Source of the DNA: Streptomyces hawaiiensis | Lineage (GTDB): Bacteria; Actinomycetota; Actinomycetes; Streptomycetales; Streptomycetaceae | Direction of reading: 5' to 3' | NCBI RefSeq assembly: GCF_004803895.1 | Contig: NZ_CP021978.1 | Coordinates: forward strand, 1,860,001 to 1,924,000 | DNA length: 64,000 nucleotides | The notes under the pieces: model-generated | Seen by the model: only the letters and a program-made list of their open reading frames with translations | Told to the model about the DNA's origin: nothing | Databases searched by the model: none | Shown here: positions 24,022 to 32,292 of the stretch, piece by piece | How positions within the stretch are numbered: the first letter of the stretch is position 1 | Layout of the letters: every line of letters begins with the position of its first letter | Position numbers and translations under genes: made by a program

Positions 24022-24927
24022 GTGTCGGTTCTAGTTCTGGCGCTCGCCCTGGGCGCCGCCTGCTGTCTGGGCTTCGGCTTCGTCCTCCAGCAGAACGCGG
24101 CTCAGCGGGCCCCGCTGAGCGACTTCCTCTCCTTCCGGCTGCTGATCGACCTCGTGAAGGTGCCGCGCTGGCTCGGCGGCATCGCGCTGATGGTGGTCGG
24201 CATGGGACTGGGCGCCGCCGCGCTGGGGCAGGGTGAGCTGTCGCTGGTGGAGCCGCTGCTGGCGACGAACCTGCTCTTCGCGCTCGCACTCTCCCGCAAG
24301 CAGACCCGGCAGCCGCTGGGCCGCCAGGGCTGGGCGGGCCTCTTGCTGCTGGCGGGCGGGGTGACCGCGTTCATCGTGGCCGGTCAGCCGGAGGGCGGCG
24401 CCGCGACGGCCGATCCGGTGCGGCAGTGGCTGATCATCGGAGTCATGATCGGGCTCGCGCTGGTGCTCACGACGCACGGCAGGCGGTCCCGGCTGAGTTC
24501 CGGTCCGGTCCTGCTGGCCCTGGCCGCCGGACTGCTCTACGGCGTGCAGGACGCGCTGACCCGGGTCAGCGGGCAGAAGGCCGCGCAGGGCGGCATCGCC
24601 GAGTTGCTCACCGGCTGGGAGCCGTACGCGGTGCTCGCGCTGGGCGTCACGGGGCTGGTCCTCGTGCAGAGCGCGTTCGAGACCGCGTCCCTGCGCAAGT
24701 CGCTGCCCGCCCTGACCGCGGCGCAGCCGCTCGCCGGGATCGTCTGCGGCGTCGGCTTCCTCGGCGACCGGCTGCGCACCGACGCGGTGGCCCTGAGCTG
24801 GGAGGCCGGTGGTCTGCTCGCGGTGGTCGCCGGGATCGTGCTGCTGGGGCTGCATCCGGCGATGCCGCAGGGGGCGCCGGAGCGGGCACGGGTGGCCGCG
24901 CCCGCGGTGAGCCCGGCCTCGCCCTGA
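24022..24927 (+). CDS. DMT superfamily transporter
   Basis: A 301-residue protein with about nine or ten hydrophobic helices arranged as two EamA/DMT-type halves (SLVEPLLATNLLFALALSRK and ALTAAQPLAGIVCGVGFLGD are the repeated end-of-helix motifs). GTG start with GAGG upstream. Substrate unknown; the family includes metabolite and drug exporters. A GTG-starting, monocistronic-looking gene followed by NUDIX. Confidence 0.88.
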   Translation: MSVLVLALALGAACCLGFGFVLQQNAAQRAPLSDFLSFRLLIDLVKVPRWLGGIALMVVGMGLGAAALGQGELSLVEPLLATNLLFALALSRKQTRQPLGRQGWAGLLLLAGGVTAFIVAGQPEGGAATADPVRQWLIIGVMIGLALVLTTHGRRSRLSSGPVLLALAAGLLYGVQDALTRVSGQKAAQGGIAELLTGWEPYAVLALGVTGLVLVQSAFETASLRKSLPALTAAQPLAGIVCGVGFLGDRLRTDAVALSWEAGGLLAVVAGIVLLGLHPAMPQGAPERARVAAPAVSPASP

Positions 24928-24972
24928 CGGACCCCGCCCCGCCGGGGGCGCGTGCCCTGCTTGGATGGGGGC

Positions 24973-25488
24973 ATGAGCGCTGCTGACGAGATCCTCGACA
25001 TCGTCGACGAGAACGACCAGGTCATCGGGCAGTTCCCCCGCGGTGAGGTCTATGCCCGGGGGCTGCGCCATCGCTGCGTGTTCATCCAGGCCCGGGACGC
25101 CGAGGGCCGCGTCTTCGTGCACCGGCGCACCCCGACCAAGCTGGTCTTCCCCTCCCTCTACGACATGTTCGTCGGCGGAGTCGTCGGCGCGGGCGAGTCC
25201 TACGAGACGGCGGCCCTGCGCGAGGCCGAGGAGGAACTGGGCGTGAGCGGCCTGCCGCAGCCACGGCACCTCTTCACGTTCCTCTACGACGACGGCTCCG
25301 GCCGGAGCTGGTGGTCGGCGGTCCACGAGGTCCGCTGCGACCTGCCCGTGCGGCCGCAGGCCGAGGAGGTGGCCTGGCACGACTTCCTGCCCGAGGCCGA
25401 GATCGAGCGGCGCCTGGGCGACTGGGAGTGGGTGCCGGACGGGCTGGCGGCGTACGAGCGGCTCAAGGCGTTCCGGTCGGCAGGCTGA
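24973..25488 (+). CDS. NUDIX hydrolase (YfcD-like)
   Basis: A 171-residue protein. The Nudix box is GGVVGAGESYETAALREAEEELGV (positions about 76-99), with the REAEEEL metal-binding core complete. The N-terminal DEILDIVDENDQVIG and CVFIQARDAEGRVFVHRRT segments match the YfcD/isopentenyl-diphosphate-isomerase-like subgroup. Likely hydrolyses a nucleoside diphosphate derivative; substrate not known. ATG at 24973 is chosen over an upstream in-frame ATG that adds seven unconserved residues. Confidence 0.9.
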   Translation: MSAADEILDIVDENDQVIGQFPRGEVYARGLRHRCVFIQARDAEGRVFVHRRTPTKLVFPSLYDMFVGGVVGAGESYETAALREAEEELGVSGLPQPRHLFTFLYDDGSGRSWWSAVHEVRCDLPVRPQAEEVAWHDFLPEAEIERRLGDWEWVPDGLAAYERLKAFRSAG

Positions 25489-25526
25489 CGCGGGGCCGGA
25501 CCGGGCTCCCGGGTAGGGTCGCGCAT

Positions 25527-25919
25527 GTGATCGAGTTGGTACGGAACGTCCGGTTGTGGTTCGCGCCCGCGGAGGTCCGGGAGGACGGCGAGACGCCCGA
25601 CTACCGGTTCTCGCTGGCCAACGAACGTACCTTCCTGGCCTGGCTGCGCACCGCGCTGGCGCTGATCGGCGGCGGCTTCGCCGTGGACCAGTTCCTGCCG
25701 GACCTGCGGTGGGCCTGGCGGGCGGGGCTGGCGCTCGCGCTGCTGGCCGCGGGCGTGCTGTGCTCGCTGCGGGCCGTCAACCACTGGGTCCGCTGCGAGC
25801 GGGCCATGCGCCGGGGCGAGGATCTGCCGGTGTCCCGGTTCCCGGCACTGCTGAGCCTCGTCGTCGCGGTCGTGGCCGTCGCCATGGTCGTGGTGGTGCT
25901 CGTGGGGTGGGAGGGGTGA
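25527..25919 (+). CDS. DUF202 (YidH-type) membrane protein
   Basis: A 130-residue protein with the DUF202 N-terminal motif (SLANERTFLAWLRTALALIGGGFAVDQ) and three hydrophobic helices, the last being LLSLVVAVVAVAMVVVVLV. TAGGGT lies seven bases before the GTG start, so the mRNA is probably leaderless. The stop TGA overlaps a GTG that opens into the truncated DUF202 fragment. Function of the family is unknown. Confidence 0.9.
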   Translation: MIELVRNVRLWFAPAEVREDGETPDYRFSLANERTFLAWLRTALALIGGGFAVDQFLPDLRWAWRAGLALALLAAGVLCSLRAVNHWVRCERAMRRGEDLPVSRFPALLSLVVAVVAVAMVVVVLVGWEG

Positions 25920-26080
25920 GCGCGGCGGCCGCCAGGGGGCGAGCAGTGAGCGCTCCGGCCGCCCGGCGGCACGACCCCGACCGCGACCCCGGCCTCCAGC
26001 CCGAGCGGACCCGGCTCGCCCGGCGGCGCACGACACCGCCGGGCACCACCCCCGCCGTGCTCACGGAGTACGAGCAGTGA
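25916..26080 (+). pseudogene. Truncated copy of the second DUF202 gene
   Basis: A 44-codon frame from GTG 25946 (or 54 codons from GTG 25916, overlapping the previous stop) whose first 30 residues, MSAPAARRHDPDRDPGLQPE onward, equal the start of the downstream DUF202 gene. It then runs into unrelated PPGTTPAVLTEYEQ and stops on the GTGA that starts the full gene. It lacks all membrane helices. It may be dead, or may act only to couple translation of the two DUF202 genes. Confidence 0.7.
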
Positions 26081-26179
26081 GCGCCCCGGCCGCCCGGCGG
26101 CACGACCCCGACCGCGACCCCGGCCTCCAGCCCGAGCGGACCCGGCTCGCCTGGCGGCGTACGACGCTGTCGGGCACCG
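25941..26179 (+). repeat. 131-base-offset tandem partial duplication
   Basis: About 107 bases starting GAGCAGTGAGCGC at 25941 recur at 26072 with only a handful of differences. The period of 131 is not a multiple of three. The second copy continues into the intact DUF202 gene; the first does not. Confidence 0.85.
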
Positions 26180-26412
26180 TAGTCGCCGTGCTCGCGGTGA
26201 AGACCGTGCTGCACGGCGGGGCGTCGGCGGTCGGGATCGTCGCGGGCGCCCTGTGCTGTGTGCTTTGGCTGGGCGTCCTGAGCGTCGCCCACCGGCGTAT
26301 CCGCACCCTCGCGGCCACCGCGAGCCCTGCCGCGTTCGCGCCCCGGCACGCGGCGCTCGCGGTGCTGTGCACGGTGGCGATGGCGGTGTGCGGGACCGCC
26401 CTCGTTCTCTAG
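26077..26412 (+). CDS. DUF202 family membrane protein
   Basis: A 111-residue protein: QPERTRLAWRRTTLSGTVVAVL is the DUF202 signature, followed by three hydrophobic segments (VVAVLAVKTVLHGG, GIVAGALCCVLWLGVLSV, HAALAVLCTVAMAVCGTALVL). GTG start overlaps the stop of the truncated copy. It forms a unit with the DUF202 gene at 25527, and paired DUF202 genes are common in actinobacteria. Convergent with the quinone reductase gene. Confidence 0.88.
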   Translation: MSAPAARRHDPDRDPGLQPERTRLAWRRTTLSGTVVAVLAVKTVLHGGASAVGIVAGALCCVLWLGVLSVAHRRIRTLAATASPAAFAPRHAALAVLCTVAMAVCGTALVL

Positions 26413-26434
26413 GGCACCCCGGTCCCTCACTTCC

Positions 26435-27379
26435 TCACTCGCCGTCGCTCTCCCAGTCCACCGTCACGACGATCTTGCCCCGGGTGCGGCCCTCCTGGTT
26501 CAGCCGGTGCGCGTCCGCCGCCCGCTCCAGGGGGAACGTCTCGTCGACGTGCACGCTCACCACGCCCTGCTCCGCCAGGTCGGCCAGGCGCTGGAGGTCC
26601 TGCGCGTCGGGGCGGACGAAGTAGTAACGGCCGCCGTAGTTCACGACCTCGTTGTCGGCGATCGACACCAGACGGCCCTCGGGAGCCAGCAGGTTCGCCG
26701 ACACCTTCAGCGCGTCGCCGCCGACGGTGTCGAACACCGCGTCCACACCCTCGGGCGCCAGCCCCCGCACCCGCTCGCCCAGGCCCTCGCCGTACACCAC
26801 CGGTTCGCCGCCGAGGCCGCGCACGAAGTCGTGATTGGTCTCGCTCGCCGTACCGATCACCCGGGCACCCAGGTGGATGCCGAGCTGCACGGCGATCGAG
26901 CCGACGCCGCCGGCCGCGGCATGCACGAGGACGGTCTCGCCCCGCTTGACCTGGAGCACCTTGATCAGCACCTGGTAGGCGGTGAGCCCGACCAGCGGCA
27001 GCCCGGCCGCCTCCTCGAAGGAGAGGTTGCGCGGTTTGCGGGCGAGGGTGCGCAGGGGTGCGGCCACGTACTCGGCGAAGGTGCCGCGGGAGAGGAAGTC
27101 CTCACGCACGTACCCGATGACCTCGTCCCCGACGTCGAACTCCGAGACGGCCACACCGGGCCGTACGACGACGCCCGAGACGTCCCAGCCGGGCACCACG
27201 GGGAACACGGGGGCGAGGATGCCGTCGAGGTACCCCTCACGGGCCTTCCAGTCGACGGGGTTCACGGATGCCGCCCGTACCTTCACCAGCACAGCGTCGG
27301 GGCCGACCTTCGGGTCGCGCACCTCCCCGAACGCCAGCACCTCGGGACCGCCGTACCGTGAGTAGCTGATGGCCTTCAT
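26435..27379 (-). CDS. NADPH:quinone reductase-like zinc-independent dehydrogenase
   Basis: A 314-residue MDR-family protein starting MKAISYSRYGGPEVLAFGEV. The nucleotide motif is VHAAAGGVGSIAVQLG. It lacks the zinc-ligand Cys/His set of alcohol dehydrogenases, so it belongs with quinone/enal reductases. ATG at 27379 has GGAAGGTC upstream. Divergent from the phosphotransferase gene with 199 bases between, which include a TetR-type operator (27521-27538). Physiological substrate unknown. Confidence 0.9.
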   Translation of the reverse strand: MKAISYSRYGGPEVLAFGEVRDPKVGPDAVLVKVRAASVNPVDWKAREGYLDGILAPVFPVVPGWDVSGVVVRPGVAVSEFDVGDEVIGYVREDFLSRGTFAEYVAAPLRTLARKPRNLSFEEAAGLPLVGLTAYQVLIKVLQVKRGETVLVHAAAGGVGSIAVQLGIHLGARVIGTASETNHDFVRGLGGEPVVYGEGLGERVRGLAPEGVDAVFDTVGGDALKVSANLLAPEGRLVSIADNEVVNYGGRYYFVRPDAQDLQRLADLAEQGVVSVHVDETFPLERAADAHRLNQEGRTRGKIVVTVDWESDGE

Positions 27380-27520
27380 GGCTCTGACCTTCCGGGGTCG
27401 TCGCGGGGCACGCAAGCCGGATGGCCTGAACGAACCGGCCGAAACCTCCCCTGCCGACTCGCGGGAGGAGCCGTCGGCCTATCGTGGCTCCGATCACGTT
27501 TCGGTCCCGCTCTGGACGAC

Positions 27521-27538
27521 ATACCGACCGGTCGGCAT
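27521..27538. promoter_or_regulatory. TetR-type operator, CATACCGACCGGT class (site A)
   Basis: ATACCGACCGGTCGGCAT, an inverted repeat with a perfect 12-base core (CCGACCGGTCGG), 41-58 bases upstream of the phosphotransferase start. With the preceding AC it shares ACATACCGACCGGT exactly with the site at 33098-33115. Confidence 0.7.
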
Positions 27539-27578
27539 CATGAGTCGGGAACTGTTCACCTGCCCGGAGGAGCGATCC

Positions 27579-28613
27579 ATGAGCCCCGACCATCCGCCCG
27601 GACTCGATCTCGACCGGTTGCGCGGCCTGCTCGACCGCGAGCGGCCCGGCCTGGTGAAGGGTCCGCTGTCCGGCCGGCTGATCGAGGGCGGACGGTCGAA
27701 CCTAACCTACGCCGTCGCCGACGGCACCTCCCGGTGGGTCGTGAGACGGCCCCCGCTCGGCCATGTCCTGGCCACCGCGCACGACATGAAGCGCGAGCAC
27801 CGGGTGATCAGCGCGCTGTACCCGACCGCCGTGCCGGTTCCGGAGCCGGTGCTGCTGTGCGAGGACGAGGAGGTGCTCGGCTCGCCGTTCTACGTCATGG
27901 AGTTCGTCGACGGCACCCCCTACCGCACCGCCGACCAGCTGGCCCCGCTCGGTCCGGAGCGGACCCGGGGCGCGGTGCTGAACCTCGTCGACACGCTGGT
28001 GGAGCTGCACGCGGTCGACCCGGGCGAGGTGGGTCTCGCGGACTTCGGCCGGCCCGAGGGCTTCCTGGACCGGCAGCTGCGGCGCTGGGGCAAGCAACTG
28101 GACGCCTCCCGCAACCGCGACCTGGACGGCATCGACGAGCTGCACGCCGCCCTCGGGCGCGAGCTGCCCCGCTCCCCCGCCCCGGCCGTGGTGCACGGCG
28201 ACTACCGGCTCGACAACGTGCTGATCGGCGAGGACGACTCGATCCGGGCGATCCTCGACTGGGAGATGTCGACGCTGGGCGACCCGCTCACCGACCTCGG
28301 CCTGCTGGTGATGTACAGCATGCCGCTCGGCATGCCCGACTCCCCCGTCTCGACGACCGCCGAGGCCCCCGGGCATCCGGCACCGTCCGAACTCATCGAG
28401 CGGTACGCCGCGCGCTCGGGGCGCGACGTCTCCGCGGTCTCCTGGTACACGGCGTTCGCCTGGTTCAAGCTCGCCGTGATCCTCGAGGGCATCCACTACC
28501 GCTACACGCTGGGCCAGACGGTCGGCCGCGGCTTCGACCGCATCGGCGATCTCGTTCCCGTCTTCGTCCGGCACGGACTGACCACGCTCCACGAAGGCCT
28601 CCAGGAGGGCTGA
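27579..28613 (+). CDS. Phosphotransferase family protein (ACAD10/11-type kinase)
   Basis: A 344-residue aminoglycoside-phosphotransferase-fold protein. Motifs: GGRSNLTYAVADG (nucleotide loop), catalytic loop VHGDYRLDNVLI and metal-binding ILDWEMSTLGDPLTDLGLL. Such kinases next to acyl-CoA dehydrogenases resemble the human ACAD10/11 pairing, where 4-hydroxyacyl-CoA is phosphorylated before elimination; that role is an inference from context. ATG at 27579 follows GGAGGAG. The next gene starts five bases after its stop. Confidence 0.9.
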   Translation: MSPDHPPGLDLDRLRGLLDRERPGLVKGPLSGRLIEGGRSNLTYAVADGTSRWVVRRPPLGHVLATAHDMKREHRVISALYPTAVPVPEPVLLCEDEEVLGSPFYVMEFVDGTPYRTADQLAPLGPERTRGAVLNLVDTLVELHAVDPGEVGLADFGRPEGFLDRQLRRWGKQLDASRNRDLDGIDELHAALGRELPRSPAPAVVHGDYRLDNVLIGEDDSIRAILDWEMSTLGDPLTDLGLLVMYSMPLGMPDSPVSTTAEAPGHPAPSELIERYAARSGRDVSAVSWYTAFAWFKLAVILEGIHYRYTLGQTVGRGFDRIGDLVPVFVRHGLTTLHEGLQEG

Positions 28614-28618
28614 TCCAC

Positions 28619-29833
28619 ATGGACTTCGCTTTCGACGCGCGCACCGAAGAGCTGCGTGCCAAACTCCTCGCCTTCATGGACGAGTACGTGTACCCGGCCG
28701 AGGCCGTCGCGGAGGAGCAGCGCGCCCGGCTCGGCTCGCCGTGGCAGACCCCGGCGGTGGTCGAGGAACTCAAGGCCGAGGCCCGCAGGCAGGGCCTGTG
28801 GAACCTGTTCCTGCCGGACTCCGAGTACGGGGCCGGGCTCACCAACCTCCAGTACGCGCCGCTCGCCGAGATCATGGGCCGCTCACCGCAGCTGGCTCCG
28901 ACGGTGACGAACTGCACGGCGCCCGACACCGGGAACATGGAGGTGCTGGCCCAGTTCGGCGACGATCAGCAGCGCAAGCAGTGGCTGGAGCCGCTGCTCG
29001 CGGGTGAGATCCGCTCGGCGTTCGCCATGACCGAGCCGGAGGTGGCCTCCTCGGACGCCACCAACATCACCACGCGGATCGAGCGGGACGGCGACGAGTA
29101 CGTCATCACCGGCCGCAAGTGGTACATCTCCGGGGCGATGAACCCGGACTGCAAGATCTTCATCGTGATGGGCAAGACCGACCCGGACGGGGCGGACATC
29201 CGCCGCCAGCAGTCCATGGTGCTGGTCCCCCGCGACACCCCGGGCGTCACGATCCGGCGCGCGATGCGGGTGTTCGGCTACGAGGACCACCACCACGGCG
29301 GGCACGCCGAGGTGGTCTTCGACCACGCGCGCGTGCCGGTGCCGAACCTGGTCGGTGAGGAGGGCGGCGGTTTCGCGATCGCCCAGGCGCGGCTCGGGCC
29401 GGGGCGCATCCACCACTGCATGCGGCTGATCGGCATGGCGGAGCGGGCGATCGAGCTGATGTGCCGGCGGGCCGTGTCCCGGACCGCGTTCGGCAAGGAG
29501 CTGGCGCAGCAGGGTGTGGTCCACAACTGGATCGCGGACGCGCGGGTGACGGTGGAGCAGTTGCGGCTGCTGGTGCTGAAGACGGCGTGGCTGATGGACA
29601 CGGTGGGCAACCGGGGGGCGCACACCGAGATCCAGTCCATCAAGATCGCTACGCCTCGGGCGGTGGTGGAGATCCTCGACCGGGCGATTCAGTTGCACGG
29701 GGCGGGTGGGGTGAGCCAGGACTTCCCGCTGGCGGAGCTGTACGCGGCGGCGCGGACGCTGATGATCGCGGACGGGCCGGACGAGGTGCACCAGCGGTCG
29801 CTGGCGCGGCGGGAGTTGAAGCGGTACGTGTGA
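28619..29833 (+). CDS. Acyl-CoA dehydrogenase (ACAD10/11-like)
   Basis: A 404-residue flavoprotein. FAMTEPEVASSDATN is the ACAD signature; the central and C-terminal domains contain ARLGPGRIHHCMRLIGMAERA and AIQLHGAGGVSQDFPL. Its length and the EDHHHGGHAEVVFD segment fit the ACAD10/11 subfamily. It follows the phosphotransferase by five bases with a ribosome site inside the end of that gene, so they are co-translated. Likely substrate: a branched or hydroxylated acyl-CoA. Confidence 0.92.
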   Translation: MDFAFDARTEELRAKLLAFMDEYVYPAEAVAEEQRARLGSPWQTPAVVEELKAEARRQGLWNLFLPDSEYGAGLTNLQYAPLAEIMGRSPQLAPTVTNCTAPDTGNMEVLAQFGDDQQRKQWLEPLLAGEIRSAFAMTEPEVASSDATNITTRIERDGDEYVITGRKWYISGAMNPDCKIFIVMGKTDPDGADIRRQQSMVLVPRDTPGVTIRRAMRVFGYEDHHHGGHAEVVFDHARVPVPNLVGEEGGGFAIAQARLGPGRIHHCMRLIGMAERAIELMCRRAVSRTAFGKELAQQGVVHNWIADARVTVEQLRLLVLKTAWLMDTVGNRGAHTEIQSIKIATPRAVVEILDRAIQLHGAGGVSQDFPLAELYAAARTLMIADGPDEVHQRSLARRELKRYV

Positions 29834-29839
29834 CGCGGC

Positions 29840-29874
29840 GGGGCGGCGGGAGGGTTTTTCGCCCCCGCCGCCCC
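29840..29874 (+). terminator. Terminator downstream of acyl-CoA dehydrogenase
   Basis: Arms GGGGCGGCGGG and CCCGCCGCCCC (11 bases) with a 13-base loop containing GGTTTTTCG, seven bases beyond the stop codon. Confidence 0.7.
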
Positions 29875-29890
29875 TACCCGTCCCATCACC

Positions 29891-29986
29891 AGGGGCTCCG
29901 CCCCTTCGACCCCGCTGGGGGCTGCGCCCCCAGACCCCCCTTCGGCCTGAACGGCCTCGTCCTCAAGCGCCGGACGGGCTGGGTCG
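29891..29986. repeat. Dispersed Streptomyces intergenic repeat block
   Basis: GGGGCTCCGCCCC, then GGGGGCTGCGCCCCC, then CGGCCTCGTCCTCAAGCGCC followed by GGACGGGCTG. These hairpin-rich units are known to me as a recurrent REP-like element found between many Streptomyces genes. They lie between the acyl-CoA dehydrogenase and the convergent TetR gene. Confidence 0.65.
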
Positions 29987-30005
29987 GGCCAGCCCAAGTC
30001 AATGT

Positions 30006-30608
30006 TTACGGACGCAGGGCTCGCAGCAGCAGGTCCGCCAGGTGGTCGGCCACCTGCTGGGGGCTCATCGGGCCCTCCGGGCGGTACCACGTCGACAGGT
30101 GGTGGACGGACCCGAAGTGGTAGTCCACGACCAGGTCCGCGGGAGTCGCCGTGGAGAAGACGCCCGACTGCTGGCCCTCCTCGACCAGCGCGCGGAAGCG
30201 TTCGTGGTAGCGGCGGCGTTCGGCGCGGACCTGCTTGTTCTTCTCGGGGCTGAGGTGGTGCATCGACCGCCAGAAGATCATCGCGTCGTCGAGGTTGTCG
30301 ATGGTCGTCACCACGACGTCCGCGGCCGCGGCCCGCAGCCGCTTCTCGACCGGCTCGTCGGCGCCCGCGACGGCGTCCAGTCTCTCCTGCTGGATGCGCA
30401 GCACGCGCCCGTACACCTCGTGCAGCAGGTCGTCCTTGGAGCCGAAGTAGTGGTACAGCGCTCCCTTGGTGACTCCGGCCGCCTCGACGATCTCCTGCAC
30501 CGAGGTGCGGTCGTAGCCCTGCTCGGCGAAGAGCCGGGTGGCGGCGGCCAGGAGCCGCTGAGGCACGGGCGTGCCGTCCGAGTCCGTGGTCCTGGGCACT
30601 GCCGCCAC
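30006..30608 (-). CDS. TetR family regulator of acyl-CoA genes
   Basis: A 200-residue TetR regulator: helix-turn-helix at about residues 15-60 (RLFAEQGYDRTSVQEIVEAAGVTKGALYHYFGSKDDLLHEV), C-terminal ligand domain with FWRSMHHLSPEKNKQVRAERRRYHERF. GTG start at 30608 preceded by AAAGG. It is the last gene of the SDR-ligase-tetR unit (20 bases after the ligase). By position it probably binds the palindromes at 27521 and 33098 and responds to an acyl-CoA. Confidence 0.88.
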   Translation of the reverse strand: MAAVPRTTDSDGTPVPQRLLAAATRLFAEQGYDRTSVQEIVEAAGVTKGALYHYFGSKDDLLHEVYGRVLRIQQERLDAVAGADEPVEKRLRAAAADVVVTTIDNLDDAMIFWRSMHHLSPEKNKQVRAERRRYHERFRALVEEGQQSGVFSTATPADLVVDYHFGSVHHLSTWYRPEGPMSPQQVADHLADLLLRALRP

Positions 30609-30627
30609 CTGCCTTTCCGTTCTGCTG

Positions 30628-32292
30628 TCAGTTGCCTTGCGTACGGGAACGAAGCTCCCGACGGAGGATCTTCCCACTGGCCGTCTTCGGCAAGTCCGGC
30701 AGGATCTCCACCTGGCGCGGATATTTGTAGGCGGCCAGTCTCTCCTTGCAGTAGGCGGCGAGTGCATCCGGGTCCGTGTCGGCGTCCGGACGCAGGCTGA
30801 TGTAGGCCTTGACGGTCTCCCCGCGGTACCCGTCGGGCACCCCCACGACGGCGGCCTCGCGCACCGCCGGGTGCGTGTAGAGGACGTCCTCGACCTCGCG
30901 CGGCCACACCTTGAAGCCCGACGCGTTGATCATGTCCTTCTTGCGGTCGACGACGTACAGCCAGCCCCGCTCGTCCATGAAGCCGATGTCGCCGGTGCGC
31001 AGTTCGGCACCGGGGAACGTGGCGGCGGTGGCGTCGGGGCGGCGCCAGTAGCCCGGCACGACCTGCGGCCCGGCGACGACGATCTCGCCCTGCTTGCCGA
31101 AGGGGACTTCCTCACCGGCGTCGTCGACGATCCGGACGACCGTGTCGGGGCCCGGCAGTCCCACGGCGAGGGTTCCGGACACCGGGTCTACCGGTGCTTC
31201 CAGGCCGGGCGGCACCGAGGCGCAGGGGGCGGTGCACTCGGTCAGCCCGTAGCCGTTGCGAATGTACGGCCCGAAACCGGCCCGGAACTTCTCCACCAGC
31301 GCGGGCGGCAGCGGGGCGCCGCCGGAGGAGATCACCCGGAAGGAGGAGAAGTGGTCGCGGGTGACGGAGGGGTGGGCGGCCAGCGCCATGAAGGCCGTGG
31401 ACGGCCCGACGGTGTAGTGCGGGCGGTGCTCGGCGAACGCGTCCAGCACCACGCCGGACTCGAAGCGGTAGGCCAGCACGAGCGTGCCCCCGCTGTTCAG
31501 GCAGGCGCCGAACTGGCAGACCATGCCGGTGATGTGGAACAGCGGCGCCAGCGCGAAGTACACCGGCCGCTCGGGCAGCCCCAGCCCGGTCCGCTGCCGC
31601 TCGGCGTTGTACATGATGTTGCGGTGCGTGTTGGTGGCGCCCTTGGGCGTGCCGCTCGTGCCCGAGGTGTAGCTGATCAGCGCGATCCCGGAGGGGTCGG
31701 GGTCCCGGTCCCCGGGCGGCTTGTGCCCGGCCCGCGCGACGGTCACCAGGTCGTCGGCGTCCGGGGCCTGCGGCAGGCGCTCGAAGGTCAGCACGCGCGC
31801 GTCGCCGCGGCTCTGGAAGTCCAGCTCGCATCCGGTGAGCACGATCCGCACCGGCGAGTCCGCCGCCGTCTCGCGCAGATACGACTCCCAGGCCCGGTCC
31901 GAGCAGATCAGCGCGGCGACCTCACCGTCCCGCAGGACGTGGGAGACCTCACCCGACTTGTACATCGGGTTGACGGGCACGACGACCGCGCCCGCCTTCC
32001 ACGCGCCCAGCAGCGCGAGCACGAAGTGCGGGGAGTTCTGCAGCAGCACCGCGACCCGGTCGCCGGGTTCCAGGCCGCGCGCCGCGAGGTGCCCGGCGAC
32101 GGAGTCGCTGAGCTCGTCGACCTCCCGGTAGGTCAGGCGGCCGTCGAAGTAGGCCAGGAAGTCGCTGCCGGGCGTCTGGGCCACGGCCCGGCGCAGGGCG
32201 TGCACGAGGGAGTCGTCGGGGCTGATCGCGCCCCTCTGGGCGTCGCTGAGCAGGTCGAGCCAGGGCTTGGCCGCGTAGCGGGACTCGGTCAC
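30628..32292 (-). CDS. AMP-binding acyl-CoA synthetase
   Basis: A 554-residue adenylate-forming ligase. P-loop-like motif LISYTSGTSGTPKGA, GYGLTE motif, TGDIGFMDERGWLYVVDRKKDMI, and the catalytic Lys near the end in LPKTASGKILRREL. It activates a carboxylic acid to acyl-CoA with ATP. GTG start at 32292 overlaps the SDR stop (GTGA), so the two are coupled. Substrate chain type is not predictable from motifs alone. Confidence 0.93.
   Translation of the reverse strand: MTESRYAAKPWLDLLSDAQRGAISPDDSLVHALRRAVAQTPGSDFLAYFDGRLTYREVDELSDSVAGHLAARGLEPGDRVAVLLQNSPHFVLALLGAWKAGAVVVPVNPMYKSGEVSHVLRDGEVAALICSDRAWESYLRETAADSPVRIVLTGCELDFQSRGDARVLTFERLPQAPDADDLVTVARAGHKPPGDRDPDPSGIALISYTSGTSGTPKGATNTHRNIMYNAERQRTGLGLPERPVYFALAPLFHITGMVCQFGACLNSGGTLVLAYRFESGVVLDAFAEHRPHYTVGPSTAFMALAAHPSVTRDHFSSFRVISSGGAPLPPALVEKFRAGFGPYIRNGYGLTECTAPCASVPPGLEAPVDPVSGTLAVGLPGPDTVVRIVDDAGEEVPFGKQGEIVVAGPQVVPGYWRRPDATAATFPGAELRTGDIGFMDERGWLYVVDRKKDMINASGFKVWPREVEDVLYTHPAVREAAVVGVPDGYRGETVKAYISLRPDADTDPDALAAYCKERLAAYKYPRQVEILPDLPKTASGKILRRELRSRTQGN

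Noticed and set aside
27521-27538. Operator assigned to the divergent quinone reductase gene
   Set aside because: It is about 140 bases from that start codon but 41 from the phosphotransferase, and the same site recurs at the paired SDR unit, so the acyl-CoA genes are the better target.
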